Source: Streptomyces sp. M41(2017)
Lineage (GTDB): Bacteria > Actinomycetota > Actinomycetes > Streptomycetales > Streptomycetaceae
DNA length: 64,000 bases
Direction of reading: 5' to 3'
Assembly (NCBI RefSeq): GCF_002078175.1
Contig: NZ_MWFK01000001.1
Coordinates: forward strand, 2,914,001 to 2,978,000
Position 1 is the first letter of the stretch, and each line of letters starts with the position of its first letter. Made by a program: the position numbers and the translations under genes. A model generated the notes under the pieces. It saw only the letters and a list, made by a program, of their open reading frames with translations. It did not search any database and had not been told where the DNA came from. Positions 1 to 8,348 of the stretch are shown in pieces.

Positions 1-2730
1 GCGCACGGCTGGGTGCACCGGAACATCACCGCGCGCACGGTCCTCGTCTGCGACGACGGCCGCGTGCTGCTGACCGGACTCGCGGCGGGTGCGGCCGAGG
101 AGGCGCTGTGCGGGTACGACCCGGTTCCGGTCCGCGAGGACGACCTCGGAGCTGAGCCCGGCCCCGGGGCCGGGACGGGCACCGAGACCGTCGCCCGCCG
201 AGGCTTCGCGGGGCAGCCGGGGCCCGGCGGCCGGACCGGCCCGGGGGCGCAGCGGGGCACCGGCGACCAGACCGGCCCGCGCGGCCACGGTCCCGCGGGC
301 GGGATCGGATTCGGAGGCGGCACCGCGCACGGGGTCGCCGTCGCGGCCACCTCGGGCGCCGACGCGGAAGAGGCCCGGCGCGCGGCCATCGAGGCCCGTG
401 CCGAGCAGGGCACGCCCGTACCGGGCGAGCCCACGCCAGGAGCACCGGCCCGCGGCCCGCGCGCTCTCGAAGCGGGCGGCCCCGCCCGTCCGGGAGGCCC
501 GCGGCCGGGACCCGGCGAACCGGTCGAGACGCCCGGGGCGGGCGGCCGGGCGGACGGTCCCGGGGGCGACATCCGTGCGGCGCGCGCGGGAGCCATCGCC
601 GCGTACCGCGCGGGAGCGCGAGCCGCCGCCCGCGTGCAGGAGGAGCAGCGGGGCGATCCGCTCGCCCTCCCGGCGCCCCGGCCCGGGGCCGGCGGCGAGC
701 AGGCCCAGGAGACCGAGTCGCACGGGCAGTACCCGCAGCAGGGCCCGTACGGGCAACCGCTTCAGCCGGGGCAGTACGGCGCCGGTCCCTCGCCGTACGG
801 CCAGGGGTACGACCCGGCGGCCGACCCCCAGCAGGCCCCGGGGTACGGCTCCGCGGCCGACCCGCAGCAGACCCAGGCGTACGGCGTTCCCCAACTGCCC
901 GCCCAGGGTGGACAACAGCGTCCGCCCAGCGCGCCCCCCGGCCAGATAGCCGACCCGTACGGAGTCGGCGGCGCCGGCTGGCACGGCGCGCAGCCGCGCT
1001 CCGCGCGAGGCCCCGGCGGGGACGGCGGCCAAGGGCGGCCCACGCTTCCGGGTGGAACGGCGGGCCGGCCGGGCCCGGGAGCCACGGGACACCGCAACCC
1101 CGCGTTGGGTCCGGCGCAGCAGCAGCGCTCCGCCACGGAGTACGGCGGCCGTCCCGGTGCGCCCGGGCCCGCCGGCGCGCCGGACAGCGGAAGAACGCAG
1201 GGCAACCGGGCCCCCGAGGGCTGGGTTCCCGACAACAGTCACGGTCCCGGCGGCCTCCGCGCCACCCAGATCCCGGGGCAGCAGCGCGGTTACCCGGACG
1301 CGGGCCACACCGGGGTGCCCGGCACCTCGCCGGCCGCGCCGGTTCCGGACCGCACCCGCGCTCCCGGTGCCCCTCAGCTCGCCGCTCCCGCCTCGCACGG
1401 CACCCAGGGTGCGAGCGGTGGATGGGGCGAACTGGTCGCCGGTGCGCCGCCGCGCCGCGGTCCCGCCACCGCGCTCGCCGCCGAGCGGGCACGGCAGGCC
1501 CGGATGGCCGTGGTCGGGCCGGTCACCGAACGCTGGGCACCGGAACAGGCCGGCCCCGTCCACGAGAACTGGCAGCTGGCGGCCCCCATCGGCCCCGCCA
1601 CCGACCTGTGGGCACTGGGCGCCCTGCTCTTCCGCGCCGTACAGGGCCATGCGCCCTACCCGGAGGAGAACACGGCCGAGCTGGTCCAGCTGGTGTGTGC
1701 CGAGCCGCCCGCCTTCGCCGAGGAGTGCGGCCCGCTGCGTCCCGTCGTCGAGTCGCTGCTGCGTCAGGACCCCACCGAGCGGCTGGACTTCGAAGAGCTG
1801 CGCGGCTGGCTGCGGTCGCTGGTGCGCTCCGCGCCGGAACCCGAGGCAGGGGCGCACGTCGTGGCCGCGCCGCCCGTCGACCCGAGCCGGCTGCCGATCG
1901 TCCGGCGTCGGGGCGAGCTGGTCCGCAGGCGCCGCGCCGGACTTCCCGCGACGAGCCCGCACGCCCGGCACAGGCGCGGCAGGCGGGAGGGCTCCGGCAA
2001 GCCCCGGAGCCTGGGGCGCAACCTGGTCCTCCTGGTGCTGCTCCTGCTGGTCGCGGCGGTCGCGTACGCGATGGTCTTCCTGCCCAAGGCCGGTGAAGGC
2101 GGCACGGACGACCAGGGCACCGGTGCCGTCGGGCAGGTCAGCCCCGCCCCCGACACCGGTGGCGGCACCGACGCGAGCAGCGAGCCGCGGCCCGACCAGA
2201 CCTCGCCGTCCGCCGACAAGAGCCCGTCGGGGAAGGCGAGTTCGACGTCCGGTGGCAGCGCCGGCGATCCCGATGTCGCACAGGGCTTCACGCTTCGCAA
2301 GGACCCCGCGGGATTCCGGGTCGCCGTCGCGAGCGGCTGGGACCGCACGCCGAAGAACGGACGCGGTCAGGTCGTCTACTCCCACGGGGACTTCGAGCTG
2401 ATCGTCGTCCCGGGCCGGGACAGCACGAGCACCTACGGCAGCGACCCGATGACGTACCAGCGGGAGAGCGAGAAGGAGTTGCAGCCCTTCCGCGACTCGA
2501 CGTGGGCCACGTCCAGCGGGATGCGGCGCATCGACGTGGGCGGCCGGGTGATGGCCGAGGGTCAGTTCACCTGGCAGGACTCGGCGGGACGTTCGCTCTA
2601 TGTGCGCAACCTCGCGATCATTACCGGCGGGCACTACCACGTGGTGCAGCTGCGCGGCCCGGAAGCCGAACGCGACGAGGTGACGCGGCTCTACGAGCAG
2701 GCTTCCGCCACCTATCAAGTCACCGGCTGA
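1..2730 (+). CDS. Ser/Thr kinase-like membrane protein, probable pseudokinase (5' partial)
   Basis: The frame is open from base 1, so the N-lobe lies upstream of the window. The first residues read HGWVHRNIT, which matches a kinase catalytic loop with HRD changed to HRN. The DFG position reads LTGLAAG, so the metal-binding Asp is gone as well. About 460 residues of Gly/Pro/Gln-rich sequence (nt 130-1500) separate this from a C-lobe with WAPEQ and ATDLWALGALLF. A basic stretch, one membrane segment (nt 2014-2080) and an external domain beginning near nt 2280 follow. The same DP-GF-type external domain occurs in the three kinases downstream. The loss of catalytic residues is seen; a scaffold or pseudokinase role is inferred. 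Confidence 0.8.
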   Translation, partial: AHGWVHRNITARTVLVCDDGRVLLTGLAAGAAEEALCGYDPVPVREDDLGAEPGPGAGTGTETVARRGFAGQPGPGGRTGPGAQRGTGDQTGPRGHGPAGGIGFGGGTAHGVAVAATSGADAEEARRAAIEARAEQGTPVPGEPTPGAPARGPRALEAGGPARPGGPRPGPGEPVETPGAGGRADGPGGDIRAARAGAIAAYRAGARAAARVQEEQRGDPLALPAPRPGAGGEQAQETESHGQYPQQGPYGQPLQPGQYGAGPSPYGQGYDPAADPQQAPGYGSAADPQQTQAYGVPQLPAQGGQQRPPSAPPGQIADPYGVGGAGWHGAQPRSARGPGGDGGQGRPTLPGGTAGRPGPGATGHRNPALGPAQQQRSATEYGGRPGAPGPAGAPDSGRTQGNRAPEGWVPDNSHGPGGLRATQIPGQQRGYPDAGHTGVPGTSPAAPVPDRTRAPGAPQLAAPASHGTQGASGGWGELVAGAPPRRGPATALAAERARQARMAVVGPVTERWAPEQAGPVHENWQLAAPIGPATDLWALGALLFRAVQGHAPYPEENTAELVQLVCAEPPAFAEECGPLRPVVESLLRQDPTERLDFEELRGWLRSLVRSAPEPEAGAHVVAAPPVDPSRLPIVRRRGELVRRRRAGLPATSPHARHRRGRREGSGKPRSLGRNLVLLVLLLLVAAVAYAMVFLPKAGEGGTDDQGTGAVGQVSPAPDTGGGTDASSEPRPDQTSPSADKSPSGKASSTSGGSAGDPDVAQGFTLRKDPAGFRVAVASGWDRTPKNGRGQVVYSHGDFELIVVPGRDSTSTYGSDPMTYQRESEKELQPFRDSTWATSSGMRRIDVGGRVMAEGQFTWQDSAGRSLYVRNLAIITGGHYHVVQLRGPEAERDEVTRLYEQASATYQVTG

Positions 2731-2806
2731 GCAGGCTCCCTGACCGTCCGGCACGGTTCCGGACCGCGTGGGGCCGCGTTCGGGCAGCTGAGGACGGCCG
2801 AACACC

Positions 2807-2843
2807 GAACGGTTCCCTCCCCTACACGGAAGGGAGAACCGTC
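2807..2843 (+). terminator. Possible weak terminator hairpin after first kinase gene
   Basis: ACGGTT (2809-2814) and AACCGT (2837-2842) flank a C-rich and a G-rich segment that can pair imperfectly. There is no T-run. It lies in the 199-bp gap between two kinase genes. Confidence 0.35.
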
Positions 2844-2929
2844 ACAGTGCTGTCTCCGTACGACCCCGCTTGTTCCCTGCGCGGTGACCGATCTTTAGTC
2901 TGACCCTGTCAAGACCATTGCGGGGAAAC

Positions 2930-4636
2930 GTGAATCAGATGCAGGGCCTGCTCCTTGCGGGCCGCTACCGGCTTGTGGACTCCATCGGCAGCGGTGGCAT
3001 GGGCCGGGTGTGGCGTGCGCACGATGAGGTGCTGCACCGCACGGTCGCGGTCAAAGAGCTGACCGCCGCGCTGTACGCAGCCGAGGGCGATCGCGCCCGG
3101 CTGCTCGCCCGTACCCACGCCGAGGCGCGGGCCGCGGCCCGGATCAACCACTCGGCCGTCGTCACCATTCACGACGTGCTGGAACACGACAACCGGCCCT
3201 GGATCGTCATGGAGCTGGTCGAGGGCAACTCGCTGGCCGACGAGGTCAAGGACCGCGGCAGGATCGAACCGGCCGAGGCGGCGCGGATCGGGCTGTGGGT
3301 GCTGCGCGGGCTGCGCGCCGCGCACGCGGCCGGTGTGCTGCACCGCGACGTGAAGCCGGGAAACGTCCTGCTGTCGCCCGACCGGCGTGTGCTGCTCACC
3401 GACTTCGGGATCGCGCAGGTCGAGGGCGACACGACCATCACGCGCACCGGCGAGATCGTCGGGTCCGTCGACTACCTCGCGCCCGAGCGGGTGCGCGGCC
3501 ACGATCCCGGCCCGTCCTCCGACCTGTGGGCCCTCGGGGCCACGCTGTACACGGCGGTGGAGGGACGTTCGCCGTTCCGGCGCACCTCCCCGCTGACCAC
3601 GATGCAGGCCGTCGTCGACGAGGACCCCGAGCCGCCGCGGAACGCGGGTGCGCTGGAGCCGGTCATCACCGCGCTGCTCAGCAAGGAACCGGAGGCCAGG
3701 CCCGGTCCCGCGGAGGCCGAGGAGATGCTCGCCGAGGCCGCCGAGGGCCGCCGCCCGCGGACGGCGCAGGCCCACGTACCGACGGCCCAGCACACGGACA
3801 CGCGCGTCGACCCGAACGCCGTCCGGGGGAACGGGCCCGGCGGGAACGGTACTCACGGGGGCGGAACCCACGGCGCCCCGTCCTACGGGGGCGGGCCCTA
3901 TGGACCGTCCACCGGAGGGGCAGGTCCCGCCGGGACCGCGTACCAGCCGCTGCCCGCGCCCGGTGGTCCGGTGCCGGGGAGGCGGCGGCGCGGCCGTACC
4001 GTCGCGCTCGTCCTGGTCCTGGCCGCGGTGGTCGGGGGCGGCGGTGCCGTGGTCATGCGGTACGCGGACGACTGGCGGCACGACACCTCGTCCGTCTCGA
4101 CGGGGGGCAGCAAGGGCACCGGCGACAAGCCGACGCCGACGCCCTCGGACAGCGCGTCCAAGGCGCCCGCCGACAGCCTGCCCAAGGGGTGGGTGCGGGT
4201 GAAGGACCCCCTGGGCTTCCGCCTCGCCCTGCCCGGCAAGGACTGGGAGCGCACGGTCAACGGCTCCCAGATCGACTACAGCCCCGACGGCGGCCAGCAC
4301 TTCGTCCGGATCGCCATCGACGAGTCACCGGACTTCGACGACCCGTACCGCCATCAGCTCGACCTGCAGCAGCAGCTGAAGAAGCTGAAGAACTACACGA
4401 GCGACGGTCCCGGGGCCAACACCTTCCGGGACTGCCGCGGCTCCCTCTGGGACTTCACCTGGACCGCCGAGGAGGGCAAGACCGACTTCCCGGGACTGCG
4501 CCGCGCGATCGAGGAGACCTACATCTCCCGCAAGGGCGTCGAGTACGCGATCTACATGTCCTCGCCGCTGGAGGACTGGATCGTGACGCGTCAGCAGTTC
4601 GGCGCGGTCCTGCGCAGTTGGTCCGAGGCCGGATAA
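2930..4636 (+). CDS. Transmembrane Ser/Thr protein kinase (Hanks type)
   Basis: A complete N-terminal kinase domain begins at AGRYRLVDSIGSGGMG. It has the P-loop, VAVKE lysine, HRDVKPGN catalytic loop (about residue 138), DFG (about 158) and APE, so it should be active. A Gly/His-rich linker, one membrane segment (about residues 355-378) and an external domain starting at WVRVKDPLGF follow. There are no PASTA repeats. GTG 2930 is chosen over the upstream TTG 2918 because the domain starts at once. GGGGA precedes it closely; ATG 2939 is an alternative. It is the second of four tandem kinase genes and probably phosphorylates cytoplasmic targets in response to an outside cue. The ligand is unknown. 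Confidence 0.9.
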   Translation: MNQMQGLLLAGRYRLVDSIGSGGMGRVWRAHDEVLHRTVAVKELTAALYAAEGDRARLLARTHAEARAAARINHSAVVTIHDVLEHDNRPWIVMELVEGNSLADEVKDRGRIEPAEAARIGLWVLRGLRAAHAAGVLHRDVKPGNVLLSPDRRVLLTDFGIAQVEGDTTITRTGEIVGSVDYLAPERVRGHDPGPSSDLWALGATLYTAVEGRSPFRRTSPLTTMQAVVDEDPEPPRNAGALEPVITALLSKEPEARPGPAEAEEMLAEAAEGRRPRTAQAHVPTAQHTDTRVDPNAVRGNGPGGNGTHGGGTHGAPSYGGGPYGPSTGGAGPAGTAYQPLPAPGGPVPGRRRRGRTVALVLVLAAVVGGGGAVVMRYADDWRHDTSSVSTGGSKGTGDKPTPTPSDSASKAPADSLPKGWVRVKDPLGFRLALPGKDWERTVNGSQIDYSPDGGQHFVRIAIDESPDFDDPYRHQLDLQQQLKKLKNYTSDGPGANTFRDCRGSLWDFTWTAEEGKTDFPGLRRAIEETYISRKGVEYAIYMSSPLEDWIVTRQQFGAVLRSWSEAG

Positions 4637-4686
4637 CACCCACGGCGACGACACCGCTCCGGAGGGTCTCCGTCCGTTGGTGCATC

Positions 4687-6339
4687 ATGGGGCCCATGGG
4701 GACCGAGGGGGAGAACGTCCGTTTGATCGCGGGCCGTTACCGGCTGGAGGCGAGAATCGGCCGGGGCGGCATGGGCGTCGTCTGGCGCGCCACCGACCAC
4801 CTGCTCGGCCGTCAGGTCGCCGTGAAGGAACTGGTCCTCGACGACTCGCTCTCCGCCGAGGAGACCCGCCTCCAGCGTGACCGCACCCTGCGCGAGGCGC
4901 GAGCCGTGGCACAGCTGCACCACCCGCACATCATCGTCGTCCACGACGTCGTCGTGGACGACGAACGCCCGTACATCGTCATGGAGTTGATCGACGGCGG
5001 TTCGCTCGCCGAGCGGATCTCGGCGCGCGGTCCCGTCGACGCCCGCGAGGCCGCCCGCATCGGCATCGACCTGCTCGGGGCGCTGCGCCGAGCGCACGAG
5101 GCCGGTGTCCTGCACCGCGACCTCAAGCCCGCCAACGTCCTCGTCGAGGCCGGCACCGACCGAGTCGTCCTCACCGACTTCGGGATCGCCCAGGTCGCGG
5201 GCGCCACGACGCTCACCGAGACCGGCGCGTTCGTCGGCTCGCCCGAGTACACCGCGCCGGAGCGGATGGCGGGGGCGAGGACCGGACCCGAGTCCGACCT
5301 GTGGTCGCTGGGTGCGCTGCTGTGCACGCTGCTGAGCGGCGCGTCCCCCTTCCGCCGTGACTCGCTGGGCGGCATCCTGCACGCGGTCGTCGTCGACGAG
5401 ATCCGTCCCCCGGCGCAGGCCACGCCCCTGCTGCCCGTCGTGCGGGGCCTGTTGGAGCGCGACCCGGAGCGGCGGATCGACGCGGCCGAGGCGGAGCGGC
5501 TGCTGCGGGCCTTCCGTGACACCGGCCGCACCCCGCGATGGTCCGCCCCGTACACGCCCACCCGGCGGGACAATCCGCTGCACCGGCCGGCGCCCAGGCC
5601 GTCGCCCTCTTCCGGTACGACGGAGGAACACCCGCCCAAACAGTCCGCGCGGGGTCTGCTGGTCGCCGCCGCGCTGGTCGCCGCGATGGCCGGGGCGGGA
5701 GTTTCGGCGGCGGCCCTGCTGATGCACGACGGTGGTGACGGGAACGGCCCGCCGCCCTCGTCGAGCGCGCCCGGCAGTACGACCCGCTCCCCGGGCGAGG
5801 GCCCTTCGGCGTCCGGTACCCGTCCGGCGTCGCCCGCCAGCGCCGCCCCCACGGTCACCGGCCGCGAACCCGCGACCGCCACCGGCTCCCGTCCCGCGCC
5901 ACCCTCCGGATACCGCCTGGCGTCCGATCCGTACGGCTTCGCGCTGGCCGTGCCCGAGGACTTCACCCGGGACCCGCAGGGCGAGCGGGTCTTCTACATG
6001 TCACCCGGGCAGGTCTTCCGTCTCGGCGTCAAGGTGTCCGAACCCGCGTCGGGCGGCCCGCTCGGTGTGATGCGCCGGGCGGCGGACAAGGGGTCCTCCA
6101 CCAACCCGGGCTACCGCGACGGCCGCGTCACCCGGACCACGCGCGGCGGGCACCCCGCCGCCCTCTGGGAGTTCACCTGGGACGGCTTCACCGCGGCGGA
6201 GGGTGCCCGGCACACCTACGACCTGTGCTGGGAGGAGGGCGACCGGATGTACGACGTGTGGGTGTCGGCGCCGGTCGGCCGGCTGACGGAGGCGAAGGAG
6301 TACTTCGACGTGGCCGTGGACACCTTCGCCCGCACGTGA
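4687..6339 (+). CDS. Transmembrane Ser/Thr protein kinase (Hanks type)
   Basis: The kinase domain has GRGGMG, VAVKELV, HRDLKPAN, DFGIAQV and APERMAG, all intact. The membrane segment is near residues 322-346. A Ser/Thr/Pro-rich stalk and an external domain beginning YRLASDPYGFALAVPEDF follow. The external part is closely related in pattern to those of the neighbouring kinases, which points to tandem duplication. The frame is open far upstream through the preceding gene, so the start is placed at ATG 4687; ATG 4696 is equally possible. GGAGGG at 4661-4666 is rather far from both. The gene follows the previous kinase by 50 bp and may be co-transcribed. Confidence 0.9.
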   Translation: MGPMGTEGENVRLIAGRYRLEARIGRGGMGVVWRATDHLLGRQVAVKELVLDDSLSAEETRLQRDRTLREARAVAQLHHPHIIVVHDVVVDDERPYIVMELIDGGSLAERISARGPVDAREAARIGIDLLGALRRAHEAGVLHRDLKPANVLVEAGTDRVVLTDFGIAQVAGATTLTETGAFVGSPEYTAPERMAGARTGPESDLWSLGALLCTLLSGASPFRRDSLGGILHAVVVDEIRPPAQATPLLPVVRGLLERDPERRIDAAEAERLLRAFRDTGRTPRWSAPYTPTRRDNPLHRPAPRPSPSSGTTEEHPPKQSARGLLVAAALVAAMAGAGVSAAALLMHDGGDGNGPPPSSSAPGSTTRSPGEGPSASGTRPASPASAAPTVTGREPATATGSRPAPPSGYRLASDPYGFALAVPEDFTRDPQGERVFYMSPGQVFRLGVKVSEPASGGPLGVMRRAADKGSSTNPGYRDGRVTRTTRGGHPAALWEFTWDGFTAAEGARHTYDLCWEEGDRMYDVWVSAPVGRLTEAKEYFDVAVDTFART

Positions 6340-6485
6340 CGGCCCGGTCCTGAACAGGCGTTCGCGGAAGAGCAGTTCACGCATTCCGGCATGAACGGGA
6401 GATAAGGGATGGTGCGCGTCACGGGTCTGTGACCGGCGGGCGACAGGGCTGGATACCGACGGCCCCGCCGCGATAGAGATGACCC

Positions 6486-8198
6486 ATGAGCGACAACGGG
6501 GGAGTCCCTCACGGGGGCGAAGAACCGACGAGTTTCGGTCTGCAACCACCACGGGCCGCCGCGCCGGGACACCGGCCGGAGGCGCAGGCCGCCGTCCCGT
6601 ACCCGGGCAATCCGTACGCCACGCCGACCCGGGTCGTCCCGGAGCAGGCGCAGCCGGAGCAGGAGGCGCGTCCGGCGCCGCCCGTGCAGGACCCGGGCGC
6701 CGGGCGGCTCATCGCCGGCCGCTACCGGCTGCTCTCCAAGCTCGGCCACGGCGGCATGGGCACGGTGTGGCGCGCCAAGGACGAGACCGTGGACCGCGAG
6801 GTCGCCGTCAAGGAACCGCGCGTCCCGGACCATCTTCCCGAGCGTGAACGCGCCAATGTGTACGAGCGGATGCGGCGCGAGGCGCGCGCCGCGGCACGGC
6901 TCGACCACCCGGCCGTCGTGAGTGTCCACGATGTCGCGGTCGTGGACGGCCGGCCCTGGATCGTCATGGAGCTGGTGCGCGGCCGGTCGCTCGGTGACGC
7001 CCTCCAGGAGGGCACCCTCGGCGTCCGCGAGGCCGCCCGGATCGGCCTGGAGGTGCTCGGTGCGCTGGAGGCGGCGCACGCGGCGGGCGTCCTGCACCGG
7101 GACGTCAAGCCCGACAACGTGCTCCTCGGCCGGCACGACCGGGTCGTGCTCACCGACTTCGGGATCGCCCAGATCGAGGGCGAGACCAGCCTCACCGACA
7201 CCGGCGGCTTCGTCGGCTCGCCCGAGTACATCGCTCCGGAGCGGGTGCTGGGGCAGCGGCCGGGCCCCGCCTCCGACCTCTGGTCGCTCGGCGTGGTGCT
7301 CTACACGGCGACCGAGGGCGTCTCGCCGTTCCGTCGCAGCAACACGCCCGCCACGCTCCAGTCGGTCCTCAACTCCACGCCGACGGCGCCCGCCTCGGCC
7401 GCGGGCCCGCTCGCCGAGGTGATCAACGGCCTGCTCGCCAAGGACCCCTCGCACCGCCCCGGCGCGGACCGGGTCCGGCGTCTCCTGGAGGAGGCGGCCC
7501 GGCCTCCTGCCCCGGCGCCGACGCAGGTGGTCACCGTCGCGAGCCCGACGGGGCCGGCCGGGACCGGCGGCCTCACCGTCCGGCTCGGCCGCAAGGCGCT
7601 GATCGGCGTGGGCGCGGCGGTCGTCGCCCTCGCGCTGGCGGCGTACCTGGTGATCGCCGACCCGTTCGCCGGACCGCTGCCCGACGGCTGGAGCAGGCAT
7701 CACGTGACGGACGTCGCCGCGACGCTGGCGGTGCCGGCCGACTACCAGCAGTCCACGCCGGACCGGTCCTCGGACAAGACGCACTGGGTCACGTACACCG
7801 ACTGGAGCGGCAGCATCTGGATCGGGCTGACCCTCGCGAAGAAGTCGGAGGACGCGAACAAGGAGATCAAGGACTCCGCGGCGGCCGAGATGTACGCCGA
7901 CAACGGCGACTTCAAGCAGAGCGGCGAGTACAGCCTGAGCATGCCCGAGGGGCCGCATTCGAAGACCGAGGGCGACACGACCTACCGGGGCAGGAAGTCC
8001 GCCGAGAACACGCTGACGTACAAGACCACCGACAGCGAGAACCCGCGCCCGCGCGAGCTGCGGCTCTTCTACTACAAGTCGGCGGCCGGCGACATGTACA
8101 AGCTCACGGTCAGCTACCCGGGCAAGGGCGACTTCACCGATCGCGGACGCGAGGTCGCCCGGCAGGCCATCGCGAACCTGGACGTGGACAAGCTGTGA
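6486..8198 (+). CDS. Transmembrane Ser/Thr protein kinase (Hanks type)
   Basis: It starts with about 75 Pro/Gln-rich residues. The kinase domain carries GHGGMG, VAVKEPR, HRDVKPDN, DFGIAQI and APERVLG, with all catalytic residues present. A membrane segment lies near residues 369-394, then an external domain of about 170 residues (start WSRHHVTD). This copy of the external domain is the most divergent of the four and has lost the DP-GF signature. ATG 6486 is the first start after a 146-bp gap. It is the last gene of the kinase array and is followed by an unrelated dehydrogenase. Confidence 0.92.
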   Translation: MSDNGGVPHGGEEPTSFGLQPPRAAAPGHRPEAQAAVPYPGNPYATPTRVVPEQAQPEQEARPAPPVQDPGAGRLIAGRYRLLSKLGHGGMGTVWRAKDETVDREVAVKEPRVPDHLPERERANVYERMRREARAAARLDHPAVVSVHDVAVVDGRPWIVMELVRGRSLGDALQEGTLGVREAARIGLEVLGALEAAHAAGVLHRDVKPDNVLLGRHDRVVLTDFGIAQIEGETSLTDTGGFVGSPEYIAPERVLGQRPGPASDLWSLGVVLYTATEGVSPFRRSNTPATLQSVLNSTPTAPASAAGPLAEVINGLLAKDPSHRPGADRVRRLLEEAARPPAPAPTQVVTVASPTGPAGTGGLTVRLGRKALIGVGAAVVALALAAYLVIADPFAGPLPDGWSRHHVTDVAATLAVPADYQQSTPDRSSDKTHWVTYTDWSGSIWIGLTLAKKSEDANKEIKDSAAAEMYADNGDFKQSGEYSLSMPEGPHSKTEGDTTYRGRKSAENTLTYKTTDSENPRPRELRLFYYKSAAGDMYKLTVSYPGKGDFTDRGREVARQAIANLDVDKL

Positions 8199-8335
8199 GC
8201 GAAAAACTGCGGCACCGGCGATCGCCGTACCGACAACGCCCTGATCAGCGTATTTGCTGCCAGTGATCGCTGGCGGTGTGTGAGTGGTCGGTGAAAGGAC
8301 GTTACCGACGGGTACCCAAAGGGGGCGAGCGGGCA

Positions 8336-8341
8336 TACCCT
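8336..8341 (+). promoter_or_regulatory. Candidate -10 box (TACCCT), possibly leaderless transcript
   Basis: TACCCT lies 7 nt before ATG 8349, so transcription would start at or next to the start codon. No convincing -35 hexamer is visible. Confidence 0.35.
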
Positions 8342-8348
8342 GCCGCTC

